A DNA stretch of 64,000 bases from positions 186,001-250,000 of the forward strand of contig NZ_CP065140.1 in assembly GCF_015693305.1 (NCBI RefSeq). The letters are read 5' to 3'. The stretch comes from Sphingobium sp. Cam5-1 (GTDB lineage Bacteria; Pseudomonadota; Alphaproteobacteria; Sphingomonadales; Sphingomonadaceae). Below are positions 45,972 through 53,899 of this stretch, piece after piece (position 1 is the first letter of the stretch; each line of letters starts with the position of its first letter). Made by a program: the position numbers and the translations under genes. Under the pieces are notes generated by a model. The model was not told the origin of the DNA. It saw nothing but the letters and a program-made list of their open reading frames with translations, and did no database searches.

Positions 45972-47605
45972 ATGTACAAATATGATGACTATGACCAGGC
46001 CATGGTTGATGCCCGTGTCGAGGAGTTTCGCGACCAGACCCGCCGCCGGATCGAGGGCCATCTGAGCGAGGACCAGTTCAAACCGCTCCGGCTCAAGAAC
46101 GGCCTGTACCTCCAGCTCCACGCATACATGCTGCGGGTCGCGGTTCCTTACGGGACGCTCAATTCCAGGCAGATGCGCAAGCTGGCGCACATCGCGCGTA
46201 CTTATGACCGAGGATATGGGCATTTCACAACGCGGCAGAACATCCAGTATAACTGGATAAAGCTCGCAGAGGCGCCCGATATCCTCGCGGAACTGGCGAC
46301 GGTCGAAATGCACGCGATCCAGACCAGCGGCGAGAGCATTCGCAATCTGTCGGCCGACCATTATGCTGGCGCTGCTCCCGACGAAATCTGCGATCCGCGC
46401 CCATGGGCTGAACTGATCCGCCAGGCGACCACCTTTCATCCGGAATTCAGCTATTTGCCGCGCAAGTTCAAGATCGCGGTGATCGCAGCAAAGGAGGATC
46501 GCGCGGCCTTGCGCTGGCACGACTGCGCCCTGCGCATCGTCGAGAATGAGAAGGGCGAGCGAGGCTTCGAGGTCTATGCCGGCGGCGGCATGGGCCGCAC
46601 ACCCTTTATTGCCTTTCTCATTCGCCCCTTTTGCCCGGCTGGCCAGATCTTCTCCTATATCCAGTCGATCCTGCGCGTGTGGAATCGCCATGCGCGGCGC
46701 GACAACATCCACAAGCAGCGCATGAAAATTCTCGTGCATGAACTCGGCGAGGATGAGTTTCGCCGCCAGGTTGAGGCCGAGTTCGAGCATTTCCTGACGC
46801 TGGGCCGGGATTTCCCGCAGGCCGAATATGACCGTATCGCCGCACATTTCGAACCGCCGCCGTTCGAGACGGGTCTCGCCGAAGCGATCGATCGCTCCGA
46901 TCCGGATTTCGCTTTGTGGGGCGATCGGCAGGTGGAGGCCCATAAGGCGCCCGGTTATGCGATCGTCAATATCAGCCTGAAGCCTGTCGGCGGGATCGCC
47001 GGCGACATCTCGGCGGAGCAGATGGAGGTGGTGGCCGATCTTGCCGAGCGCTACAGCTTCGATGATCTGCGCTCTACCCATGTCCAGAATCTCGTGCTGC
47101 CCATGTGCGCAGGCAGGATCTTCACGCCGTCTGGAAAGCGCTCGACGCGGCAGGATTGGCGGGCATCAATCTCGACCTCGTCACGGACATCATCGCTTGT
47201 CCTGGCCTTGATTATTGCACTTTGGCCAATGCGCGATCGATCCCCGTCGCGCAGCAGATTGCGGATCGCTTTGCCGAGCTGGACCGGCAGCTGGATCTGG
47301 GCGAACTCAAGATCAAGATCTCGGGCTGCATCAACGCCTGCGGCCATCACCATGCGGCGCATATCGGCATATTGGGCGTCGATCGCAAAGGGACCGAACA
47401 TTATCAGCTGCTCCTGGGCGGGTCGGGGGCGCAAGATGCCTCCCAGGCCAGGATTACGGGTCCGGGTTTCGACGAAACCGGCATTGTCGATGCGGTCGAG
47501 CGTACCATCGAGCGCTACCGTCAGATCCGCGAGCCGGGCGAACGCTTTCTTGATTGCTACCGCCGGGTAGGAATGGACCCGTTCAAGGAGGCGATCTATG
47601 GGTGA
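45972..47605 (+). pseudogene. nitrite/sulfite reductase with a one-base frameshift
   Basis: From the ATG at 45972 (AAGG 8 bases upstream) the frame encodes a ferredoxin-type nitrite/sulfite reductase: YLQLHAYMLRVAVPYGTLNS, RQMRKLAHIARTYDRGYGHF, TTRQNIQYNWIKL, AIQTSGESIRNLSAD. At 47100-47102 a CCC where CCCC is expected shifts the frame after NLVLP. The correct frame resumes HVRRQDLHAVWKALDAAGLA and carries the siroheme/4Fe-4S cysteines CPGLDYC and CINAC. With one base restored the product is 544 residues, a normal length. It reduces sulfite or nitrite; the DUF934 neighbour points to sulfite assimilation. Confidence 0.88.
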
Positions 47606-48032
47606 TCTCTTGCGTTTTCGCGACGATCCGGCTCCAGATAAGCCCGGCGTCACCCTGGATGCGTTTCTCGATCAGAAGGATGCGACCTCGGTTCTTCTCG
47701 AGGCAGGCGACGACGTCCGGATGCTGTTGCCGGTGCTGGATCGCGTGCGTCTTGTGGAGATCGATTTCCCACGCTTCCGCGATGGCCGCGGATTCTCGAG
47801 CGCATGCATCCTGCGGGAGGCGGGCTATACCGGCGAGATCAGGGCGGTCGGCGACGTATTGGTCGATCTGCTGTTTTTCATGCGTCGCTGCGGGTTCGAC
47901 GGTTTCGAGCCTGACAATCCCTTCGATCCGGTTGCTGTCGAGGCGGCGCTGAGTCGCTATCCCGGGGCTTATCAGTCCGCGACCGACGATCTGACGCCGA
48001 TTTGGGCATTGCGGCAGTCTGCAACCGCTTAG
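47598..48032 (+). CDS. DUF934-family protein of the sulfite reductase operon
   Basis: 144 residues overlapping the reductase end by 8 bases. The DUF934 pattern is clear: LPVLDRVRLVEIDFPRFRDG, RGFSSACILREAGYTGEIRA, VGDVLVDLLFFMRRCGFDGF. This family nearly always accompanies assimilatory sulfite reductase genes and is thought to assist them. The usual next gene, cysH, is absent here. Confidence 0.9.
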   Translation: MGDLLRFRDDPAPDKPGVTLDAFLDQKDATSVLLEAGDDVRMLLPVLDRVRLVEIDFPRFRDGRGFSSACILREAGYTGEIRAVGDVLVDLLFFMRRCGFDGFEPDNPFDPVAVEAALSRYPGAYQSATDDLTPIWALRQSATA

Positions 48033-48333
48033 CCGGCGGTCCCCATGAAACGGCGGCGATCGCTATTTGGCCGTTTTCGGCACGCGGATCCAGGAGGCAT
48101 CAGCGCGCTCGCATCTAAGAGAGGTGGCGGGCGGAAAAAGATCACCGAGCGACCACTGCTACGGCTGATCGATATTCAGGCGCCATTCGTTTTGGGCCGG
48201 CCATGGCGCTGGATGCGAATGTTCCGACCAAAGACCCATATCTTGAACCTGCTGCACAGGCACTCCGATGGACAGCCGCTCCCGACGCCGCCTCTAACGG
48301 CACCGCAGGCGTTGAGGCGGGTCATTGGCCCGA
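48033..48333. other. gap where cysH would be expected
   Basis: No convincing frame; one short stretch (ALDANVPTKDPYLEPAAQAL) reads like coding sequence but has no context. Nothing else seen. Confidence 0.3.
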
Positions 48334-48830
48334 TCACGCATCCTGTCGGCACAGTAGCTTGACCCGGTCAATCATTTTAGACGCTCCGGAAATGTCAAAT
48401 ACCGAATGAACTTGTTGGCCGCGATAGGTAGAGACTGTTGCAAGGAGCTCCTTGCCGCCGTTCAGGAGGGCTCCAAACTCATTGACGGCGGACATGCCCA
48501 GGGTGAAGGCGGAATGCTTGCCATAATACCACCTAAGCGTTTCCGCCGGTTCTCCATCGATCTGGAACATTATTTCCCCTTTCCGCGTCCTTGAAGGCTG
48601 CTGGGAGCACTGAGAAATTTATCGGTTATAAGCCTGAAGCGGACTGGCGCGCTACCGCGGTTCGAATCCGAGCAAGCGAAAGATAGGATCGCGTTCCCGT
48701 CCTTCGAATAGACGGTCCCTTCCGATTTGCGTTTGTCAGTCATGACGGCCGCATTCTCTGAGACCTTCCACGCGCCTATCGCTTCAGATGACGTTACTGC
48801 GGCCATGAGAAGAAGAGACGCAAACATCAT
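48334..48830 (-). pseudogene. exported protein of unknown function, frameshifted
   Basis: The ATG at 48830 starts a frame with a signal peptide (MMFASLLLMAAVTSSEAIGA) and WKVSENAAVMTDKRKSEGTV, ending early at GRGKGK. The next frame continues EIMFQIDGEPAETLRWYYGK, HSAFTLGMSAVNEFGALLNG, and ends FDISGASKMIDRVKLLCRQD. Adding one G to a GGGG run near 48575 joins them into a 165-residue exported protein with a Cys near each end. The fold pattern (W.v..., L.C, V.FRID, F...G...al....C) recurs in small secreted proteins of bacteria. It follows the upstream gene without a gap. Confidence 0.65.
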
Positions 48831-49058
48831 TTAGCCTGCCTTATTGAAAACATGTTGTCCGCCGCGCCAGGGATTTGACAGGTGAGTGCGATAGCGGCTG
48901 CTGGAAAAGAAGAGGAGGTCGTCGCGACCGCGCATGATATCGCCAATACCCGATTTCTTCAATTCAACACCCTTCTTGGAACCATTGTTGTCCTTGAAAC
49001 GCGGGGCCGCAACGCGAACCGGCGAGACAGTATCAAGCGGAAGCCCCTGTACTATCAC
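48831..49058 (-). CDS. small hypothetical protein coupled to DUF7662 gene
   Basis: 75 residues from a GTG at 49058 that overlaps the DUF7662 stop by 4 bases (GTGA). The sequence (SPVRVAAPRFKDNNGSKKGV, ELKKSGIGDIMRGRDDLLFF, SSSRYRTHLSNPWRGGQHVF) is basic and not recognised. Its stop abuts the ATG of the next gene, which supports a real three-gene unit. Confidence 0.45.
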   Translation of the reverse strand: MIVQGLPLDTVSPVRVAAPRFKDNNGSKKGVELKKSGIGDIMRGRDDLLFFSSSRYRTHLSNPWRGGQHVFNKAG

Positions 49059-49318
49059 TTTGGTCGCTTCTTGAAATAGACGCGCTCCGCATGCGGTTCG
49101 GCGATTACGTCGAACCCTGCATCGACCCACGCCCGCTGATGCGGAGCCAGACGGCCGGAGGCGCCGTCGACCTGCCACCAGCCCGGCTTTGCCGCAGCGT
49201 TGGGCAGCAGCGCGTTGATGATGCCTTCGATCTGCGCGAAGGTCAGTTCGACGCCTTCCGCGTCGTACCGGATATTCCAGCGTTTGAGGAAAGCGCCCAA
49301 GCTGTCATATTTGCCCAT
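49055..49318 (-). CDS. DUF7662-like small protein
   Basis: 87 residues: MGKYDSLGAFLKRWNIRYDA, VELTFAQIEGIINALLPNAA, PGWWQVDGASGRLAPHQRAW, VDAGFDVIAEPHAERVYFKK. The KYD.L..FL...., LTF..IE.I, W......H..AW..AGF..... pattern is that of a widespread small family with unknown role, often near toxin-antitoxin genes. First gene of a three-gene minus-strand unit. Confidence 0.8.
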   Translation of the reverse strand: MGKYDSLGAFLKRWNIRYDAEGVELTFAQIEGIINALLPNAAAKPGWWQVDGASGRLAPHQRAWVDAGFDVIAEPHAERVYFKKRPK

Positions 49319-49484
49319 TGCGCTATTTCAGGACTTCATGTCCCATTCGTCAAGGTTCTGAAAAGGATTCGATCCCGGATGTTCGATGCCAGGCCGCAGG
49401 CTGATGGCCCTTCACGGGCATAGATATGCGCGTGAAGGGGGCTGCGACGGGTAGTAGGAACGTGAATCTGCAGGGCAGACTCGC

Positions 49485-49917
49485 AAGCCAACCAATGTGC
49501 CGCTCGATATATCGCTGGTCGCCGAAGCGAAGCGGCTGGGTACCAATATCTCGCGTGCGCATGAGGCTGGGCTGATAGTCAGGAAGCGGGAGCGCATATG
49601 GAAGACGGAAAATGCCTCTGCGTTGGAAAGCTCCAACAGCTACGTCGAACAGGATGGGCTGCAGCTAAGCCAGGAGCCGTCAATTCCGACGGCGAAAGTC
49701 GACATGTACCGTCGAAAGAATGGCGGTCCTTTCGTTCTCGCTTGTCTGGCGAATTTGCTCGGCGCTCTCAACGATCGTCTCGTCGCCCCCTTGCTGCTGA
49801 TGGACCGAGCCCCGAGCCTGCAGCGCGGTTGACCCGATATTGGAGGTCGATGGAGCGCGGCTGGTGATGGTTACGCAGTTCGCCGCGAGCCTCTCGGCCC
49901 GTGGTTGAAGCCGGTCC
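49485..49917 (+). pseudogene. decayed ccdAB toxin-antitoxin locus, fused and frameshifted
   Basis: One frame reads KPTNVPLDISLVAEAKRLGT, NISRAHEAGLI, then WKTENASALESSNSYVEQDG, LQLS: a CcdA antitoxin. Its stop is lost and the frame runs into VDMYRRKNGGPFVLACLANL, LGALNDRLVAPLLLMDRAPS, the start of CcdB. A stop follows, and the next frame continues DPILEVDGARLVMVTQFAAS, LSARG, then ends. No good start codon precedes the CcdA part (in-frame TAG TAG, then only an internal GTG). The C-terminal toxic tail of CcdB is gone. The locus is clearly inactive. Confidence 0.8.
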
Positions 49918-49958
49918 GTGCCTGTAATGGGCCGTGTTTCGTCGCGGCACCCGGTCGC

Positions 49959-50002
49959 AATCCCGGCGCCAAGTGCCGCTGAAAGCAGCCGGCGCCGGGA
50001 TT
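49959..50002. repeat. long GC-rich inverted repeat after ccdAB remnant
   Basis: AATCCCGGCGCC (49959-49970) and GGCGCCGGGATT (49991-50002) are exact complements around a 20-base loop, with GGCAC/GTGCC flanking further out. No T-run follows. It could be part of a lost mobile element or a structured RNA. Confidence 0.5.
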
Positions 50003-50499
50003 CCCCGTGCCGTCGGGGGGACCGGAGCCGGCACGGGACCCAATCACGAAGGGGGCCTATGGGGTAGGCGGATCGGGTCGATCTATTCTAGCCGCGAGTT
50101 CCGGACATGTCGAAGAATTTGTCGCATGGGTCCAAGCATTCAGTCATCCAATGCTTCGAAAGCGCCGACACGGCCTGCGAACAATCGATCTGATTGTTGC
50201 GGATGCCTCACTGTTTCGCGTGGGACGAGGATGTCCTGCCAACGTCCATACGGCCGAATGAGCGATGTTCCTCGCTCTCCCGGACTCATATGCGTTGCTG
50301 AATTATGTCTGATTTGTAGCAAAAACGTCATTTCCTTGTGGATTTGGCCGCCTCGGCCAAAATGTTCGTGGCGCCTTTGCTTTGCAGGGTGTTTTCCAGT
50401 CTTCGGCCGATTTTACCGGATTGGCCTTGGATCCACCTCATGGCGCGTTAGGAATTGTCCCTGCGGGAAGCCGCGATTGTTCGAACGCGCGATCGAGGT

Positions 50500-51558
50500 T
50501 CAGTGACCATGGTCCAGCAGGGTCTGCCAGTTGCCGTCGAGTGGCTTGTTGCGCGCGGCCAGGATTGAGGGCCGATGCGGACGCTCTGGCCCCAGATCTG
50601 CGATGGCGCGTTCGATCACCCTGACGCGATCCTTCCAGGCCGGGTGGGAGCGGCTGCGGATACCCCCGTCATGGGCGGGCCCGAATGCACGCCAGAAGAT
50701 GACGGCGATAGCAGGATCGAATCCCGCATTGGCGAGGAGCGAGACCGAGAGGATGTCTGCTTCCAATTCGGTCTGGCGGAAATAGCCGACATTGCGGCCC
50801 ATGCCTGACAACAGGCCATAGTCCACGCCTCTCGCCTCAAGCCGCTCGCGGTGCCGCAGGACATTATGCGCGAGTTCATGGGCGATCGGCGCGACGACCC
50901 AATCGGGATAATCTGCAAAGAAGCGGCTGCCGATCTGCACGACTTCGCCATCCGCCTGGGCAAGGAAATCGGGGCCGAGCACCACCTCGAAGCGCGTGCG
51001 GCAAGCGGGCTCCGGCACGACGACACGCTCCTGGTCGTGCCCGCCGCGACGCAAGTGAAGCGTGAGCGGGCGATCGACAGGGAGCGCCATGATGCGACGC
51101 GTGGCGTCGGCCAGTGCGGAGGTGTTCGCCCTGGCTTGAGGATCGGCAGGCGGGAAACGCGCCGGTCCCACGGCCATCAACGTGTCATCAGCGCGAATGC
51201 CTGCGGCGGCCGCCGGCGATCCCTCCACGACCGCCTCTATTCCGATGGGACCATCGAAACGGAAATGACGGATGGCTGCCGCGCGGACATCGCGCGCATA
51301 TTGTGCAGGCGTATGCAGCATCAATCCCAGGCTGGGCTCCTGCCGGTCGCACAGGCTGGCGTTGGCGACGGCGAGCCGTCGGCCAAGCCGCGCCATTTCC
51401 GCATCGACCGCGCGAATGGCTTCGAATGGTGGAGACACGTCCGCCGAGGCAAGTGGACCAGGAACGGCAAGCGCGATTGCCATGATCATGGGGCGGAATG
51501 CTTCCCGCTTCCACCATTTTGCGCTTGCAACCCTGTCAACTTTACCCATTGCTGTCAT
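50500..51558 (-). CDS. exported M48-like metalloprotease with PDZ domain
   Basis: 352 residues from the ATG at 51558, with AAAGGA close upstream. A signal segment (MIMAIALAVPGPLASA, about 24-39) follows a basic N-terminus. A PDZ-like domain (GPIGIEAVVEGSPAAAAGIR, about 103-122) precedes the protease core with HELAHN (zinc His residues and catalytic Glu) and the third ligand in TELEAD. The order signal, PDZ, M48 is seen in several periplasmic peptidases. It likely acts in envelope protein quality control. It is divergent from a phosphatase gene 38 bases away. Confidence 0.88.
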   Translation of the reverse strand: MTAMGKVDRVASAKWWKREAFRPMIMAIALAVPGPLASADVSPPFEAIRAVDAEMARLGRRLAVANASLCDRQEPSLGLMLHTPAQYARDVRAAAIRHFRFDGPIGIEAVVEGSPAAAAGIRADDTLMAVGPARFPPADPQARANTSALADATRRIMALPVDRPLTLHLRRGGHDQERVVVPEPACRTRFEVVLGPDFLAQADGEVVQIGSRFFADYPDWVVAPIAHELAHNVLRHRERLEARGVDYGLLSGMGRNVGYFRQTELEADILSVSLLANAGFDPAIAVIFWRAFGPAHDGGIRSRSHPAWKDRVRVIERAIADLGPERPHRPSILAARNKPLDGNWQTLLDHGH

Positions 51559-51596
51559 CTCGTCCTTTAAGAACCATCAAGGTGCAGCATCCGCTG

Positions 51597-52367
51597 ATGC
51601 TCGAAAGACTGCTTTCCCGATTTGCAAAGACCCCGCCTGCTGCCGTGCGCGCTCCGGAAGGACGCAGGCTTTACGCCATCGGCGACATTCATGGCCATCT
51701 TGATCTGCTTGGGGGCCTCCTCACGCAAATAGGCGCCGACGAGGCGGCGCGCAGCGGCCCCAGAGGCGAACTGATCTTCCTGGGCGATCTTATCAATCGT
51801 GGACCGCAGTCTGCGCAAGTTATCGATCATCTGATTGCGTTGCAGGCAGAGCGGCCCGAGACGCGATTCCTGCTGGGGAACCATGAGGAGGTCTTTCTCA
51901 AAGCCCTGAGTGGCGACCGCGGTGCGCTACGGTTTTTCGATCGGATGGGCGGCGCGCAAACGATCCTGAGCTATGGCATAACGAGGAATGCCTATGAGGC
52001 GGCGGACTATGACGAATTGGCCGCAATGCTCGAAAAGGTGGTTCCACCCGCGCATCGCGCTTTCCTCGCGAGTTTTGAGGATATGATTGTCGAGGGCGAC
52101 TATGTCTTCGTCCATGCCGGCGTTCGCCCGCGGGTGCCGCTTGAAGAGCAGAAACCAGGCGACCTGCGCTGGATTCGTGATGATTTTCTCCGCGAAGCCA
52201 GGCCTCTGATACCGGGAATGGTGATCGTTCATGGCCATACGATCTTTGAGGACATTATCGAGCGGCCGGGCCGGATCGGGCTCGACACAGGCGCCTATCG
52301 CTCGGGCGTGCTGAGCGCCATGGGGTTTGAGGGTAGCGAGCGATGGATCCTGCAAGAAAATTCGTGA
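51597..52367 (+). CDS. PrpA-like serine/threonine protein phosphatase (metallophosphoesterase)
   Basis: 256 residues from the ATG at 51597; a longer frame would overlap the divergent protease gene. All PPP-type motifs are present: AIGDIHGHLDLL, FLGDLINRGPQS, LLGNHEEVF, FVHAGVRP and VHGHTIF. These bind two metals and phosphate. Similar bacterial enzymes dephosphorylate Ser/Thr or Tyr residues or small phosphoesters. Cytoplasmic. Confidence 0.9.
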   Translation: MLERLLSRFAKTPPAAVRAPEGRRLYAIGDIHGHLDLLGGLLTQIGADEAARSGPRGELIFLGDLINRGPQSAQVIDHLIALQAERPETRFLLGNHEEVFLKALSGDRGALRFFDRMGGAQTILSYGITRNAYEAADYDELAAMLEKVVPPAHRAFLASFEDMIVEGDYVFVHAGVRPRVPLEEQKPGDLRWIRDDFLREARPLIPGMVIVHGHTIFEDIIERPGRIGLDTGAYRSGVLSAMGFEGSERWILQENS

Positions 52368-52488
52368 TTGCTTGCAACGCACCAGCATTCGAAGCGTTTG
52401 AATGGCATTCAATGGGGTAACGCACTTGCACAATGCCGAATCCAGTGATACCAAAGCACAAATTTCAACTTCCAAAGGGACAACCGAC

Positions 52489-52728
52489 ATGCGTATCCGC
52501 ATTCTTCTTGCTGGCCTGGTGGCGTCGTCTCTGGTGGCTGCACCGGCCATGGCGAACTCTGCTTCCGCGCTTTCTGTCGCCAAGGCGACGCAGGTCAAGG
52601 CCGCGACTCCTGCCAAGAAGGCAAGCAAGCTGCAGGGCGTTCCTGTGATTGCCCTGGTGGGTCTTGCTGCCGTGGCGGTCGGCGCGGTCGTGGTGGTTGC
52701 CGATGACGACGACTCGGACAGCAACTGA
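52489..52728 (+). CDS. small exported or membrane protein
   Basis: 79 residues from the ATG at 52489, with AAAGGGA 8 bases upstream; an in-frame ATG 87 bases earlier lacks this. A signal peptide (MRIRILLAGLVASSLVAAPAMA) is followed by a Lys/Ala linker, a hydrophobic helix (VPVIALVGLAAVAVGAVVVV) and an acidic tail (DDDDSDSN). A strong terminator follows directly, so it is transcribed as its own short mRNA. Confidence 0.72.
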   Translation: MRIRILLAGLVASSLVAAPAMANSASALSVAKATQVKAATPAKKASKLQGVPVIALVGLAAVAVGAVVVVADDDDSDSN

Positions 52729-52751
52729 CCTCTAAGCAATTGTAAGAAAAG

Positions 52752-52777
52752 TGGCGGCCGCGAGCCGCCATTTTTTT
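52752..52777 (+). terminator. Rho-independent terminator
   Basis: Stem TGGCGGC / GCCGCCA with a 5-base loop, followed by seven T. It lies 24 bases after the small membrane protein gene. Confidence 0.88.
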
Positions 52778-53082
52778 GCCTGTCTTTCGGGGTGAATGCC
52801 GCCTGATTTGCCGAATCACGCTCGCGGCGCAAACCCGAGCGGGCCGACTCGGGTAAGGAAAGGCCGGGGTCGCGAAAGACTTCGAAACAGCAACCCGTGT
52901 CTCAATCTTATTACGACCAGTAAGCAGAGATCGGCCGGGCTCATCTGGTCAGCCGATCTTGATCAGAACCGGCTGGCGCTTTCCTACAGTATGATTCGGA
53001 AGACTGACTTGGATCATGCTCTATTCGTCTTTTGCCCGCATTTTGCGAGCCAGCAGATGATGCCATCTGCTTCGAAAATGCT
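52778..53082. other. gap without recognisable gene
   Basis: Only short frames. AAATGCTCTAGCGCATGACC near 53077-53096 carries a small palindromic core (GCTCTAGC-like), but nothing firm can be said. Confidence 0.3.
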
Positions 53083-53283
53083 CTAGCGCATGACCTGGTG
53101 GAGTTTTATTCGTTCAGGCGCAACTTGCTTCTCGTTTTCCGGACCGTCCGAGCTCGATGGCGCAGCCCGCTCCGGACATGCTGGGTCGCCAAAGGTCGAT
53201 TCGACAGGGACGTATCCCCATCCGTCGAAGAGCATCGGCTTGTTGCTGGTGGCCCGGCGAAATTCTCCATCCCGAAAAATCAT
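53083..53283 (-). CDS. small hypothetical protein
   Basis: 66 residues from the ATG at 53283, chosen because GGGAGG lies 5 bases upstream, an excellent ribosome binding site; a longer frame starts at 53355. Sequence: MIFRDGEFRRATSNKPMLFD, GWGYVPVESTFGDPACPERA, then a polar Ser/Pro/Glu tail. No signal or membrane segment. Not recognised. Confidence 0.6.
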   Translation of the reverse strand: MIFRDGEFRRATSNKPMLFDGWGYVPVESTFGDPACPERAAPSSSDGPENEKQVAPERIKLHQVMR

Positions 53284-53899
53284 GAGAACCTCCCTGTCAT
53301 TGGATGGAGCCTTCCTACTATGAAGCGGTTCGGTATGGAACCGAAGAATTGACAAGCATTCGCAGCCTATGTTTCAAAGGGGACGGATGAATGCTGCGAT
53401 TCCTCCATGATTACCTATCATTGTAACAATCGGCTCGCATAAGCCATCACCAGGATGGCCCAACTGAAAGGATGTGTGGAATTCTCGCTTCGGCCTGACA
53501 GCCAGAAATGGCGCTGGTCGATTACCATGTTGCGACGACCCATCAGCAGGTCGTTATTTGAGCTGCTGAAGCAACAGGACGCCCATCCGGCTCTGCATGT
53601 CATGCTGAGCTGCCGTATTTCTGCGTGTGCGGATAGTTGATCGGTCGTCATTGAGATTCCCTTTCATTTTGTGGCCGAGGCCTTGGGAGAGGGGCCGGGA
53701 ATAGCAGAAGCGCAAGCCGTTGGGGCTGCTCCAACGGCATAGATTTCTTGCGATGGCGAGGCTGCACCCTGCTGTCCTCATGCCTGTTTACGAACCGGGT
53801 CGGGCCCCGAGTTTTCGCAAATAACCGTAAAGGAATCGCAACTTGCATCGGATTGGATGCTGTGCATAAGAAGCACTCGCAAATTGGGGCTGAATATTC
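53284..53899. other. gap upstream of glmS
   Basis: Contains short frames such as 53455-53640 on the plus strand (CVEFSLRPDSQKWRWSITML...) that are not convincing. No glmS ribozyme-like structure was noticed. The glmS promoter is expected in the last 150 bases. Confidence 0.35.

Larger units (their letters stand above)
49319..50499. other. 1.2-kb gene-poor stretch with toxin-antitoxin debris
   Basis: Holds the decayed ccdAB locus and a long hairpin, both listed separately. The rest, especially 50010-50499, has frames on both strands without family resemblance. It looks like a site of insertion and decay. Confidence 0.5.

Noticed and set aside
45798..47081. 427-codon minus-strand frame
   Set aside because: It is antisense to the nitrite/sulfite reductase; the reductase frame has conserved motifs despite its frameshift.
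53650..53899. Possible glmS ribozyme
   Set aside because: No conserved ribozyme core is visible, and the class is known from Gram-positive bacteria rather than alphaproteobacteria.
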